Shown here piece by piece: positions 4,975 through 14,769 of a DNA stretch of 17,665 nucleotides. The stretch covers positions 1-17,665 of the forward strand of contig SFOL01000033.1 in the NCBI GenBank assembly GCA_004552385.1, given 5' to 3'. Position numbers and translations under genes: made by a program. This DNA comes from Bacteroidales bacterium (lineage in GTDB: Bacteria > Bacteroidota > Bacteroidia > Bacteroidales > Marinilabiliaceae). The notes beneath the pieces are model-generated. The model was not told where the DNA came from, searched no databases, and worked only from the letters and a program-made list of their open reading frames with translations. Positions within the stretch are counted from its first letter, which is position 1. Each line of letters opens with the position of its first letter.

Positions 4975-7900
4975 TCAGACCTCCTGAGGAGCTCCTCGCC
5001 CCACGGAGAAGTATCGGCAAAAGCTGTGGGGGAAGTAAAAGCCGCAGACCGATGAGGCAGGCTCCATCATGAGAGACGAGTTGAGAACCATCGGGATGCG
5101 CTCCGAGACTCCGAGTGCGTCAAAGAGGATTGTCTTGTGGGAATGGTCGGGCGAGATGGGGTAGCCTATTGCCGGGCGTATGCCTTGGTAATGCCCCTTG
5201 AGCATCTCGTCAGGTGCGAACGGCTCACAGGGCGCGAAGCCCCACATTTCGGTGCGAACCTTGTAGTGCAGCCACTCAGAGAGTGCCTCGACGAGCCTGT
5301 CGGCCAGGAGCTGATACATGATGGCGGAGTAGTCATCGCCTTCGGCCCTCATCCGGTCAGTGCGCTCTTTGAGGCCGGTGCCGGACGTCGCGGCGAAAAG
5401 CCCGAGATGATCGGGGAATCCCGCCGGCGCGACATAGTCGGCCAGTGACAGGCAAGCCCCGTCGCGCTCCGAGATGGAGTGTTGCCGCATGAACGTGAAC
5501 GACGCCACGGGGCGCGTCCGCTCCTCGTCGGCGAAGAGCGTGACGGTGTCGGGCTCGGTGCGGTTGGCGGGGAAAAGCCCCACGACGGCGCACGCCTCGG
5601 TCATGCCGCCCCGGGCGAGCTTGTCAAGGTATGCATCGGCGTCGGCGCGAAGCTTTGCGGCTTCGGGAGTCGCCTCGTCGACCTTCCAGGCGCGGTAGAA
5701 CATACGCCAGTTGATAAGAGGTATGAGCTGCCTAATGTCCACGTTTCGCAAGACGGATACGCCCGGGTCGCGCGGCATGACGAGCGGCACTGAGGGCCAG
5801 TCGACGGCGAGGGGGTGTCTGCGCGCCTGTTCGTCAGTCATCTCGGGCTGCCCGGGTGCGGCGTTCTCGTCTCTGAGCCTTTGCTGCTCAGCCTTGAGGT
5901 TGGCGAGGAAACGCTCATCGTGCGTCAGGAGGCAGTTTAAGATGTAGGCGTTTTGGCTGGCGTCTTTGACGTAGATGACCGGGCCGCTGTAGCATGACGC
6001 TATCTTGACTGCGGTGTGGACCGGCGACGTGGTGGCGCCTCCTATCATCACGGGTATCTTAAGGCCTTTAGCCTCAAGAGCCTTCACGACGGCTATCATC
6101 TCGTCGAGCGAGGGTGTGATGAGGCCGCTCAGTCCTATGGCGTCGGCTTTCGTCTCAATCGCGGTCTCGACGATTTTCTCAGTCTCGACCATTACTCCGA
6201 GGTCGATGACCTCGAAGTTGTTGCAGGCCAAAACGACGCAAACGATGTTCTTGCCGATGTCGTGGACGTCTCCCTTGACGGTGGCCATGATGACTTTGCC
6301 GGCAGATGTCGACTCGTCTCCTGCGGCTCGTTTCTCCTCCTCAATGACGGGCTGGAGAATCTCGACGGCCCTCTTCATGACCCGCGCCGTCTTGACTACC
6401 TGGGGCAGGAACATCTTGCCGGCCCCGAACAGTTCTCCGACGCGGTTCATGCCGTCCATAAGCGGCTTCTCAATGATGTCCAACGCGCGCGGGTAGTTGG
6501 CGCGCGCCTCAGCGAGATCGGCCTCAAGGTATGTTGTGACCCCCTTCTCGAGTGCGGCGGCGAGGCGTTCAGCCACGGGTAGCGAGCGCCACTCGTCAGA
6601 TTGCGCGGGCACGGCGGACTTGACACCGCCCTTCTTATACTGCTCGGCCACGCTGAGCATGATGTCGGTGGCGTCAGGACGGCGGTTGAGGACGAGATCC
6701 TCAATCTTGTCTCGCAGATCGGGCTCAATATCCTCATATCTCACCATGGCCTGCGGGTTGACGATGCCCATATCCATGCCCTTGGCCACGGCGTAGTGGA
6801 GGAAGACCGAGTGCATGCACTCGCGCACATGCGTGTTGCCTCTGAATGAGAAGGATAGGTTGCTTATGCCGCCCGATATTTTAGCGTATGGCAGGTTTGC
6901 CTTGATCCACTCGACGGTCTTGATGAAGTCGACGGCATAGTCGTCATGCTCGGGCAGACCCGTGGCTATGGCGAGGACGTTGGGGTCGAAAATGATGTCG
7001 GCGGGCTCGAAGTTGAGCTTCTCGGTGAGCAGCTTGTAGGCGCGGGAGCATATTTCAATTCTCCGGTCGAAACAGGTGGCCTGCCCGACCTCGTCGAAAG
7101 CCATGACGACGACTGCCGCTCCATAGCTCTGGATGATAGCAGCCTCGCGGAGAAACTCCTCCTCACCTTTTTTCAGCGATATGGAGTTCACTATAGCCTT
7201 GCCCTGCAGACATTTAAGTCCCGCCTCGATAACCTCCCATTTAGACGAGTCGATCATGACGGGCAGCCGAGCCACGTCGGGTTCCGCGGCCATGAGGTTG
7301 AGGAAGGTTGTCATCTCGGCGGCGGCGTCGAGCATGGCGTCGTCCATGTTGACGTCGATGACGTCGGCCCCTGCCCTGGCCTCGTCGCGGGCGATGTCGA
7401 GGGCCTCGTCATATTTCTTCTCATTGATGAGTCGGAGGAACTTGCGGCTGCCCGCCACGTTGGTCCGCTCCCCTATTTTGTAGAAGGGCTTTACGTCTTT
7501 TGAGACAATCTCGGAGTCTATGCCCGAGAGGCGCATGATGTGAGGCAGCGCGGGAGGCTGATGCCTTATGGAGTGCGAGGCGACCCTTTGCGCTATGGCG
7601 GCGATGTGCTTTGGCGTACTGCCGCAGCATCCGCCTATAATGTTGACCGCGCCAGAGTCGAGGAAGGCTTGCACCTTGTCGGCCATCATCTCTGGCGTCT
7701 CGTCATACTTTCCGAACTGGTTAGGGAGGCCGGCGTTGGGATGCGCGGAGACGAAGAATGGGCTCTTGCGGCCTATCTCGGTGAGATATGGCATCATCTC
7801 GTCGGCGCCGAATGAGCAGTTGAGTCCGAAGGTGAGCAGATCTGCATGGCTGACGGAGTAGAGCAATGCGTCAAGAGTCTGTCCGGAGAGGATGCGTCCG

Positions 7901-8571
7901 CTCTTATCCGCCACGGTGGCCGAGACCATCACGGGGAAGGCGTCCAGCGAGCGGCTCTTCAGCTCCGCCTCTATGGCGAAGAGGGCGGCCTTGGCGTTGA
8001 GGCCGTCGAACACTGTCTCGACGAGGAAGGCGTCGACTCCACCGTCGAGCAGACCGCGGACTTGCGTGGAATATGCGTCGACGAGCTGGTCGAACGTGAT
8101 GGCGCGGAAGCCCGGGTCGTTGACGTCGGGACTCATGGAGGCCGTCTTGTTAGTAGGCCCCATGGAGCCTGCCACGAAGCGTGGGCGTTCGGGCGTAGAG
8201 GCCTCGTCGGCGGCCTGTCGCGCTATGGAGGCCGCAGCCTTGTTGATGTCATACACCGCGTCCTCAAGCTGATAGTCGGCTTGACTTATCGTGGTAGCGT
8301 TGAACGAGTTGGTCTCAATTATGTCCGCCCCCGCCTCAAGGTACTGGCGGTGAATGTCGCGAATGACGTCGGGCCGCGTAAGGCAAAGGACATCATTATC
8401 TCCCGCAAGAGGGCACGGATGGGACTTGAAGAGCCGCCCACGGAAGTCGTCTTCCGTAAGTCCGAATTGCTGGATGAGCGAGCCCATGGCACCATCGAGG
8501 ACGAGAATTCGGCGTTCGAGGGCGGGACGGATAAGCTGATAATGCGCAGGAAGGGAGGGCGACTGTTTCAA
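4975..8571 (-). CDS. metH: Cobalamin-dependent methionine synthase
   Basis: MetH transfers a methyl group from 5-methyl-tetrahydrofolate to homocysteine through methylcobalamin, in the cytoplasm. The 1198-residue product has all four modules. The homocysteine domain (about 15-330) has zinc ligands C252, C315 and C316 (GGCCG). The folate-binding domain (about 355-630) includes KIGERTNVAGSRKF. The cap and B12 domains (about 655-895) carry DVHDIGKN with cobalt ligand H770. The AdoMet reactivation domain (about 915 to the end) has RPAIGYP at 1132-1138. The only start in frame before the conserved core is TTG at 8571; an in-frame TGA lies 11 codons upstream. The C-terminus is odd: after YFSVG (1187-1191) it stops within 7 residues, where E. 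coli MetH has about 30 more. It lies 49 bp after ugd and may be cotranscribed with it. Confidence 0.97.
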   Translation of the reverse strand: MKQSPSLPAHYQLIRPALERRILVLDGAMGSLIQQFGLTEDDFRGRLFKSHPCPLAGDNDVLCLTRPDVIRDIHRQYLEAGADIIETNSFNATTISQADYQLEDAVYDINKAAASIARQAADEASTPERPRFVAGSMGPTNKTASMSPDVNDPGFRAITFDQLVDAYSTQVRGLLDGGVDAFLVETVFDGLNAKAALFAIEAELKSRSLDAFPVMVSATVADKSGRILSGQTLDALLYSVSHADLLTFGLNCSFGADEMMPYLTEIGRKSPFFVSAHPNAGLPNQFGKYDETPEMMADKVQAFLDSGAVNIIGGCCGSTPKHIAAIAQRVASHSIRHQPPALPHIMRLSGIDSEIVSKDVKPFYKIGERTNVAGSRKFLRLINEKKYDEALDIARDEARAGADVIDVNMDDAMLDAAAEMTTFLNLMAAEPDVARLPVMIDSSKWEVIEAGLKCLQGKAIVNSISLKKGEEEFLREAAIIQSYGAAVVVMAFDEVGQATCFDRRIEICSRAYKLLTEKLNFEPADIIFDPNVLAIATGLPEHDDYAVDFIKTVEWIKANLPYAKISGGISNLSFSFRGNTHVRECMHSVFLHYAVAKGMDMGIVNPQAMVRYEDIEPDLRDKIEDLVLNRRPDATDIMLSVAEQYKKGGVKSAVPAQSDEWRSLPVAERLAAALEKGVTTYLEADLAEARANYPRALDIIEKPLMDGMNRVGELFGAGKMFLPQVVKTARVMKRAVEILQPVIEEEKRAAGDESTSAGKVIMATVKGDVHDIGKNIVCVVLACNNFEVIDLGVMVETEKIVETAIETKADAIGLSGLITPSLDEMIAVVKALEAKGLKIPVMIGGATTSPVHTAVKIASCYSGPVIYVKDASQNAYILNCLLTHDERFLANLKAEQQRLRDENAAPGQPEMTDEQARRHPLAVDWPSVPLVMPRDPGVSVLRNVDIRQLIPLINWRMFYRAWKVDEATPEAAKLRADADAYLDKLARGGMTEACAVVGLFPANRTEPDTVTLFADEERTRPVASFTFMRQHSISERDGACLSLADYVAPAGFPDHLGLFAATSGTGLKERTDRMRAEGDDYSAIMYQLLADRLVEALSEWLHYKVRTEMWGFAPCEPFAPDEMLKGHYQGIRPAIGYPISPDHSHKTILFDALGVSERIPMVLNSSLMMEPASSVCGFYFPHSFCRYFSVGRGAPQEV

Positions 8572-8620
8572 AGTGAGATCAGAACTTACGGGGTAGATAA
8601 AGATTCAGGAAGGCCGACTT

Positions 8621-9946
8621 TTAGTCTCGGCGGAAGATGTCGCGCGTGTAGACTTTGTCTTTAACATCGTCGAGGACGGCGTCATATCGGTTGGCGATTA
8701 TCGCCTGGCTTCGCCTCTTGAAGTCGTCCATGTCGTTGACGACCAGGCTGCCGAAGAAGGTGGAGCCGTCGGGCAAAGTCGGTTCGTAGATTAAGACCTC
8801 TGCCCCTTTTGCCTTAATCCTCTTCATGATGCCCTGGATGGCGCTTTGGCGGAAATTGTCGGAGTTACTCTTCATTGTCAGACGGTAGACACCTATGACG
8901 CATCGCCTCTCGAGCGCGGCATCGTATGAGTTGTCGGCCCCGTAGCCGTAGTAACCGGCCTTTTTGAGGACCGCGTCGGCAATGTAGTCTTTGCGGGTGC
9001 GGTTGCTCTCGACAATGGCCGTCATCATGTTTTGGGGAACGGAGGCGTAGTTGGCCAAGAGTTGCTTGGTGTCTTTGGGCAGGCAGTAGCCGCCGTAGCC
9101 GAAAGAAGGGTTATTATAGTGCGAGCCGATGCGAGGGTCGAGTCCGACGCCATTTATGATACTCTGGGTGTCGAGCCCCTTGACCTCGGCATACGTGTCG
9201 AGCTCGTTGAAGTAGCTTACTCGGAGGGCGAGATAGGTGTTGGCGAAGAGCTTGACCGCCTCGGCCTCCGTGAGACCCATGAATAGGGTGTCGATGTCGG
9301 GTTTCAGAGCCCCCTCTTGCAACATTCGGGCAAAGACCTTCGCCGCGTCGGCAAGTCCGTCGAAATCGGCCAGCTGGCGGATGAGTGCGTTATCCTCCTC
9401 GTTCTCGACGCCGTCGATCAACTTGGGGCAACCAACTATTATCCTGCTGGGGTACAGATTGTCATAAAGAGCCTTGCTCTCGCGCAGGAACTCGGGCGAG
9501 AAGATCAGGTTGAGCTTCTTGACCCCGCGGCGCGCGTATTTGGCGTAGAGCCCGCGTGTGTAGCCGACGGGTATGGTGCTCTTGATGACCATGACGGCAT
9601 CGGGGTTGACAGAGAGCACAAGGTCAATGACCTCCTCGACATGGCTGGTGTCAAAGAAATTCTTGACGGGGTCGTAGTTGGTGGGCGCGGCTATGATGAC
9701 AAAATCGGCATCGGCATAAGCCGCCGCGCCATCGAGAGTCGCCGTGAGCCTGAGCTTCTTCTCTTTGAAAAACTTCTCGATATACTCGTCCTGGATGGGC
9801 GAGACGCGACGGTTTATCATGTCAACCTTTTCGGGGATGACATCAACGGCCACGACATCGTGATTCTGTGAGAGCAGAGTAGCAAGGCTCAGGCCAACAT
9901 ATCCCGTGCCAGCGACGGCAATTTTAATTTCAGAGAATTGTCTCAT
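8621..9946 (-). CDS. ugd: UDP-glucose 6-dehydrogenase
   Basis: This enzyme oxidises UDP-glucose to UDP-glucuronate with two NAD+, supplying uronic acids for capsule, LPS or exopolysaccharide. From the ATG at 9946 it has 441 residues. The N-terminal NAD-binding loop is GTGYVGLS (13-20). VIKSTIPVGYT and SPEFLRES (150-157) are present. The central K-L-F-A-N-T-Y helix holds the catalytic Lys and Asn, and the nucleophile is C288 in GYGGYCLPKD. It resembles the short E. coli Ugd type, down to KALYDNLYPSRI. Other starts (ATG at 9952, TTG at 9955) add only 2-3 residues. No polysaccharide genes lie next to it in this window; metH follows 49 bp downstream. A related UDP-sugar substrate such as UDP-ManNAc is less likely given the close match to Ugd. 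Confidence 0.93.
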   Translation of the reverse strand: MRQFSEIKIAVAGTGYVGLSLATLLSQNHDVVAVDVIPEKVDMINRRVSPIQDEYIEKFFKEKKLRLTATLDGAAAYADADFVIIAAPTNYDPVKNFFDTSHVEEVIDLVLSVNPDAVMVIKSTIPVGYTRGLYAKYARRGVKKLNLIFSPEFLRESKALYDNLYPSRIIVGCPKLIDGVENEEDNALIRQLADFDGLADAAKVFARMLQEGALKPDIDTLFMGLTEAEAVKLFANTYLALRVSYFNELDTYAEVKGLDTQSIINGVGLDPRIGSHYNNPSFGYGGYCLPKDTKQLLANYASVPQNMMTAIVESNRTRKDYIADAVLKKAGYYGYGADNSYDAALERRCVIGVYRLTMKSNSDNFRQSAIQGIMKRIKAKGAEVLIYEPTLPDGSTFFGSLVVNDMDDFKRRSQAIIANRYDAVLDDVKDKVYTRDIFRRD

Positions 9947-9955
9947 AAACATCAA

Positions 9956-10078
9956 GTTTTAAAGAATGCCACACGCCGCGACGGCGCAGCCACGCGCAAC
10001 AGCACGGTTCTCGCGGCACGAGGAGGGATTGCGAAGTTATCTATTTATTTCCGAAGGTGGGCGCATGGCAAAAAAAAA
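9956..10078. other. GC-rich intergenic segment upstream of ugd
   Basis: No gene seen. It holds the 11-mer CGCGACGGCGC at 9977-9987, followed by AGCCACGCGC, which recurs almost unchanged between the adaptor and RND genes at 14772. The ugd promoter should lie here. The best minus-strand -7 candidate is TAACTTCG near 10040, with one mismatch and no -33 partner at the proper distance, so I do not call a promoter. Confidence 0.4.
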
Positions 10079-10110
10079 GCCGTCGCGGCAGACGAATCGA
10101 CCGCGACGGC
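10070..10110 (-). terminator. Strong intrinsic terminator of the efflux operon
   Basis: A perfect 10-bp stem, GCCGTCGCGG with CCGCGACGGC (10079-10088 and 10101-10110), has a 12-nt loop. On the minus strand it is followed by nine T residues (10078-10070). It starts 26 nt past the stop of the outer-membrane factor gene. The plus strand has an A6 run on the other side, so on RNA read from the minus strand the stem could extend by A-U pairs. Confidence 0.93.
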
Positions 10111-10136
10111 AAAAAACACAAGATAGAAAAAGCGGA

Positions 10137-11513
10137 TTAATTGACGCCGCCGCCAACGGCCTGATAGAGATCTATAAGAGCGGCAAGCTCAGAGTACACG
10201 TTAGCCGCCTGACTGAGCTGAGCCGAGAGGAGCGACTGCTTGGCAGTGAGCACCTCGAGGTAAGTGGTGGAGCCGTGGGACATCATGAGCTCAGTGGCCT
10301 CGTAGGCCTTCGAGAGCGCCTCGACCTGATTCTCGTAGAGCTCTTTCTTCACACGCGCCGACTGGCACGCCACGAGCGCCTCATTGACCTCATTGCCGGC
10401 TGATATGACGGCCTTGGTCCAGTTCAACTCGGCCTGCTTCTGCTGTGCCTCGGCGATCTTGACCCTGGCGCGGATCTGTCCGTTTTGGAATATCGGCTGG
10501 ACGAGGCTCGCAGCCGCCTGCCAGAAGAACTTGCCCGGGTTCATAACCGCCGCACCCACAAGGTTGGTCCAGCCCGCCTGCCCCGAAAGGGTTATGCTCG
10601 GGAAATAGGCGGAGCGCGATCCGTTGGCAGAGTAGAAAGCGACCTCGAGGTTGCGCTCTTGCGCACGCACGTCGGGCCTGTTGGCTATGATGTCGAGGGG
10701 GAGACCGGCATTGACGTCGAAGTCAATATGCTGGTCTTCGAGCCGCCCGCGGGCAATATTCTGCTGAGGCTTGGCCATGAGGAGGCTGAGCGCGTTTTGC
10801 ACCTGGTTGATGTTATCCTTGATGTCCTCGACCTGTGCCAGGATGGCGTAGTAGGTGCCCTGCATCTGTGAGACAGAGGCCTGGTTCGCCATTCCGGCGT
10901 CCATCATGGCCTTCATGGTCTCGACAGTCTCACCCCACGCGCCCGCCGTGCTGTCGGCGATCTCGAGCTGACGGTCGAGCATGACGAGGGTGTAGTAGAG
11001 GCTTGCCGTGTTGGCGACAAGTGCAGTCTGTGTCGCCTGGAGCGCGTCCTCGGCCGCATGGAGGCTGGCCTGGCTGGCCCTCTTGGAGTTGCGTAGTCCG
11101 CCGAAGGCGTCGATTTGCCATTGAAGAGCCACGGGGATGGAGTAGGTCTTGGAGACCTCGGCCCCGTCGACGTCATACTTGCTAAGCGCGCCGTTTGGCG
11201 TGAAGGCGAGTGAAGGCGCGAAAGCGAGCTTGCTCGCCTTGAAAGATGCTTGCGCCTTCTCAATGTTCAGCTGAGCCACCTGGAGGTCTATGTTATTCTC
11301 GAGCACCTGCGAGATGAGGTTCTGCAGCTGCGGGTCGGTGAAGACCTCGCGCCACGGGAGGGAGGCGAGATCGCCCCCCTGCTGAGACTGGAGCGAGTCG
11401 ACTTGGCCGAAAAGGCCATCTGGCACCTCGTCCTTAGCCTCGTATTTTGAATATATGCCGCAACCGGAGAGCGTGAGCGCCACTGCGAGCGACGGCAGTA
11501 ATATATTGCGCAT
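10137..11513 (-). CDS. RND efflux outer-membrane factor, OprM/NodT-type lipoprotein
   Basis: This 458-residue protein is the TolC-like exit duct of a tripartite pump, forming a trimeric outer-membrane barrel with a long periplasmic alpha-barrel. The N-terminus MRNILLPSLAVALTLSGC is a lipoprotein signal with lipobox LSGC and acylated C18. Two repeated OEP domains follow, about 50-245 and 260-455. The first has the typical NNIDLQVAQLNIEKAQASFK helix, and the second has NRPDVRAQERNLEVAFYSANGSR and SLVQPIFQNGQIRARV, a classic OprM-family signature. It is the last gene of the adaptor-RND-OMP operon, 30 bp after the RND gene, with a strong terminator behind it. The full set in one operon means the pump need not borrow a separate TolC. 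Confidence 0.95.
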   Translation of the reverse strand: MRNILLPSLAVALTLSGCGIYSKYEAKDEVPDGLFGQVDSLQSQQGGDLASLPWREVFTDPQLQNLISQVLENNIDLQVAQLNIEKAQASFKASKLAFAPSLAFTPNGALSKYDVDGAEVSKTYSIPVALQWQIDAFGGLRNSKRASQASLHAAEDALQATQTALVANTASLYYTLVMLDRQLEIADSTAGAWGETVETMKAMMDAGMANQASVSQMQGTYYAILAQVEDIKDNINQVQNALSLLMAKPQQNIARGRLEDQHIDFDVNAGLPLDIIANRPDVRAQERNLEVAFYSANGSRSAYFPSITLSGQAGWTNLVGAAVMNPGKFFWQAAASLVQPIFQNGQIRARVKIAEAQQKQAELNWTKAVISAGNEVNEALVACQSARVKKELYENQVEALSKAYEATELMMSHGSTTYLEVLTAKQSLLSAQLSQAANVYSELAALIDLYQAVGGGVN

Positions 11514-11543
11514 AATGAATGAAAATGCTAAGTGGATGGATGA

Positions 11544-14500
11544 CTACTTGTTCTCCTCTTTCTTCTTTGCCTCGAGGTAGGCGGACCTGTTCTTGGCCTC
11601 CTCTACAGTCTCCTCGTCAATCTGCCAATCGCCAGAGCGCTCGGGCTGAGCGGGTGTGAACCTCTCCTGGATCCACTGGAAGATGACGAAGAGCACCGGC
11701 ACGAAGATGAGCAGCGCGAGGGTACCAATGATCATGCCGCCCACGACGCCCGTGCCGAGCGAACGGTTGCCATTGGCTCCGACGCCGTGTGCCATGACGA
11801 GCGGCAGGAGTCCGAAGACCATGGCCAGGACAGTCATGATGATAGGGCGGAGACGGTCATGGGCCGCGCTCATAGCTGCCGAGATGAGGCTCATGCCAGC
11901 CTTGCGCCTCTCGACAGCGTACTCTGTGAGGAGGATGGCCGTCTTGGAGAGGAGGCCTATGAGCATGATGAGACCCGTCTGCATATAAATGTTGTTCTCA
12001 AGTCCGAAGATGTTGGCCGCGATGAAGGAGCCCATGAGGCCCGCGGGCACGGCGAGGATGACCGAGAACGGGATGAGGAAGCTCTCGTAGAGCGCGGAGA
12101 GGAGCAAGTAAATCATAAGGATACAGATGCCGAAGATGAGTCCGGTCTGACCGCTCTGGTTGTTCTCCTCGCGCGAGATGCCGCCGAAGTCGTAGCCATA
12201 GCCCTTGGGCAGGACCTGGGCCGCGGTCTCCTTGATGGCGGCGAGGGCCTCGCCGGAGCTGTAGCCGTCGGCGGGCATGACAGACACCGCTATGGAGTTG
12301 TACATGTTGAAACGGCTGAGCACCTCGGCTCCATAGACGCGCCTCATGATGACGAACTGGCTGAGCGGAGCCATCTTGCCGTCGTTCATGCGGACGAACA
12401 TGGTGTTGAGCGAAGCCTCGTCTTTGCGGGACTCGGGCTCGGCCTGGAGCATGACCTTGTAGATCTTAGAGAACCTGTTGAAGTCCGAGATATAAGATCC
12501 GCCATAGTAGGAGCCGAGGCATGAGAGCACCGTGGCGGGCGAGACACCCGCGCGCTTGCACTTAGCGGCGTCGACGTCGACCTCCCACTGTGGGAAGTTG
12601 AGCGCGAAAGTGGTGTAGGCCATGGCCACCTCGGGCCTCTGATTGAGCGCACCCATATATTGCATGGCGTGGCCGTAGAACTCATTGATGTCGCCTCCGT
12701 TCTTGTCTTGGAGGTTGAGGTCGATGGAGTTGCCGGTGCCGTAGCCGGGAATCATGCCCGGACTCATGGCGAAGACTGACGCGTCTTTTATATCGGCCGT
12801 GCGGCCATAAATCTGGCCTATGATGGCTTGCGCGCTCAGGCTTTCGTCCTGACGCTGGCTCCAGTTCTTAAGCTTGACGATGAACATGCCCGCTGACGAG
12901 GAGACACCCGAGATGAGGCCGTAACCAGCCGTCTGGCTGACGGTCTCCACGCCCGGTATGGACTGTATGCGCCTGCCGACCTCGTTGACGATCTCACTCG
13001 TGGTGCGGAGTGAGCTGCCCGAGGCAGTGGTGACGTTGACCATTACCAAGCCCTGATCCTCGTTCGGCACAAGACCCGTCTTAGTGCGTCCCATCAGGAA
13101 CACGAGCACCGCGATTGAGGCGGCGACCACGATGACAGAGATCTTCTTTCGCTGGATGAAGAACTGGACAGACACCTTATACTTGTTCTGCAGCCCCTCG
13201 AAGCCGGCATTGAAAGACTTGCCGAAGCGTCCCCAGAAGCCGGTCCTCTCGCTCTCCTTCTGCGGCTTGAGCATAATGGCGCAGAGGGCGGGAGTCATGG
13301 TGAGCGCCTGGATGGCGGAGATGCCCACGGCTGCGGCCATGGTAAGACCGAACTGACGGTAGAAGACGCCGGAGGTGCCGCCCATGAACGAGACGGGGAT
13401 GAAGACCGCCATGAAGACGAGCGAGGAGGTGATGACGGCCCCGGAGATGCTCTTGATGGCGTCGTTGGTGGCCATGTGGCTGCTATTGTAGCCGATGTCG
13501 AACTTGGCCTGTACGGCCTCGACGACGATGATGGCGTCATCCACCACGGTGCCGATCACGAGCACGAGGGCGAAGAGGGTTATGAGGTTGAGCGAGAAGC
13601 CGGCCACATACATGAAAGCGAAAGTGCCGATAAGCGACACGAGGATGCCGACAAGAGGGATGGACGCCGCGCGGGGGCTCTGCAGAAAGAGCAGCACGAC
13701 AACGATGACGAGGACTATGGCCTCGAAGAGCGTCTTGACGACCTCGTGGATTGAGGCATAGAGGAAGTCATTAGTATTGTTAATCTTGTCGAGCTTGAGA
13801 CCCTTAGGCAGAGAGAGAGAAGCCTCGTCGAGGAACTTGTCAATGTTATTGTTAACCTCGGTGGCGTTAGACCCCGCCGTCTGGAAGATGAGCACAGCTA
13901 TGCCGGGGTGTCCGTTGAGCTTACCCTGGTAGGAGTAGGAGTCCTGCCCGAGTTCGATGCGAGCCACTTCCTTGAGTTTGAGGACGCTACCGTCGGGCTT
14001 GGAGCTGATGACGATCTCGCCGAACTCCTCCGGGGTCGTCTTACGGCCCTTGTAGCGCATGGTGTACTGGTGCGTCTCGGCAGAGTTCTCGCCGATGGAT
14101 CCTGTCGGAGCCTCAATATTCTGCTCGGAGAGGACTGCGGTGATGTCAGACGGGACGAGGCCATAGCCAGCCATCTTGAGGGGGTCGAGCCATATACGCA
14201 TGGTGTAAGTGCCGCCGAGGAGGGTGAGGTCGCCTACACCCTCGATACGCTTGATCTCAGGCTTGATGTTGATATCAAGATAGTTCGAGATGAAGTTCTC
14301 GTCGTAAGTGTCGTCGGGGCTCGAGAGCGCGAAGACCTGCAGCATGGAAGTCTGCCTCTTGGTTGTCGTCACGCCCACCTGGGTGACGGCGGCCGGCAGC
14401 TGGCTGGTGGCCTTCGCCACCTTGTTCTGCACGTTGACGGCTGCCATGTCGGGGTCAGTGCCTTGGCGGAAGTAGACGGTGATGGAGACATAGCCGGAGT

Positions 14501-14753
14501 TAGATGCCTGGCTGGTCATGTATGTCATGTCCTCTACACCGTTTATCGCCTCCTCGAGCGGGGATATGACTGACTTTTGGAGAGTCTCGGCGTTGGCGCC
14601 GTAGTAGGTGGTGGAGACGTTGACCGTAGGCGGGGCGATGTCCGGGAACTGCTCTACCGGAAGGCTGAAGAGCCCAATGATGCCCACAATGACGATGACG
14701 ATAGAGATCACCGACGAGAGGATGGGCCGCTCTGTGAAAGTTCTTAGATTCAT
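11544..14753 (-). CDS. RND (HAE1-type) multidrug efflux transporter
   Basis: This is the 1069-residue inner-membrane proton/drug antiporter of the pump, related to AcrB, MexB and BmeB. It has the RND layout: TM1 (about 10-30), a periplasmic loop (about 35-335), TM2-6 (340-500), TM7 near 538-556, a second loop (about 558-870) and TM8-12 (870-1028). The proton relay is intact, with D405-D406 in GTVVDDAIIVVEA (TM4) and K937 in GLLSKTAILLTEYA (TM10). HDRLRPIIMT after TM10 is also typical. A charged tail of about 40 residues (1030-1069, ending KKKEENK) extends past TM12. The N-terminal TERPILSSVISI fits the usual fRP start. Drug range cannot be told from sequence; hydrophobic drugs, bile salts or dyes are likely. 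It sits 67 bp after the adaptor gene. Confidence 0.97.
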   Translation of the reverse strand: MNLRTFTERPILSSVISIVIVIVGIIGLFSLPVEQFPDIAPPTVNVSTTYYGANAETLQKSVISPLEEAINGVEDMTYMTSQASNSGYVSITVYFRQGTDPDMAAVNVQNKVAKATSQLPAAVTQVGVTTTKRQTSMLQVFALSSPDDTYDENFISNYLDINIKPEIKRIEGVGDLTLLGGTYTMRIWLDPLKMAGYGLVPSDITAVLSEQNIEAPTGSIGENSAETHQYTMRYKGRKTTPEEFGEIVISSKPDGSVLKLKEVARIELGQDSYSYQGKLNGHPGIAVLIFQTAGSNATEVNNNIDKFLDEASLSLPKGLKLDKINNTNDFLYASIHEVVKTLFEAIVLVIVVVLLFLQSPRAASIPLVGILVSLIGTFAFMYVAGFSLNLITLFALVLVIGTVVDDAIIVVEAVQAKFDIGYNSSHMATNDAIKSISGAVITSSLVFMAVFIPVSFMGGTSGVFYRQFGLTMAAAVGISAIQALTMTPALCAIMLKPQKESERTGFWGRFGKSFNAGFEGLQNKYKVSVQFFIQRKKISVIVVAASIAVLVFLMGRTKTGLVPNEDQGLVMVNVTTASGSSLRTTSEIVNEVGRRIQSIPGVETVSQTAGYGLISGVSSSAGMFIVKLKNWSQRQDESLSAQAIIGQIYGRTADIKDASVFAMSPGMIPGYGTGNSIDLNLQDKNGGDINEFYGHAMQYMGALNQRPEVAMAYTTFALNFPQWEVDVDAAKCKRAGVSPATVLSCLGSYYGGSYISDFNRFSKIYKVMLQAEPESRKDEASLNTMFVRMNDGKMAPLSQFVIMRRVYGAEVLSRFNMYNSIAVSVMPADGYSSGEALAAIKETAAQVLPKGYGYDFGGISREENNQSGQTGLIFGICILMIYLLLSALYESFLIPFSVILAVPAGLMGSFIAANIFGLENNIYMQTGLIMLIGLLSKTAILLTEYAVERRKAGMSLISAAMSAAHDRLRPIIMTVLAMVFGLLPLVMAHGVGANGNRSLGTGVVGGMIIGTLALLIFVPVLFVIFQWIQERFTPAQPERSGDWQIDEETVEEAKNRSAYLEAKKKEENK

Positions 14754-14769
14754 ACTTATCCGTAGACAG

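Noticed and set aside
7846..8664. 272-codon plus-strand frame opposite metH
   Set aside because: Antisense shadow of the conserved homocysteine-binding domain of MetH.
9966..10403. 145-codon plus-strand frame spanning the efflux terminator
   Set aside because: It reads through a perfect terminator stem and then runs antisense to the outer-membrane factor gene.
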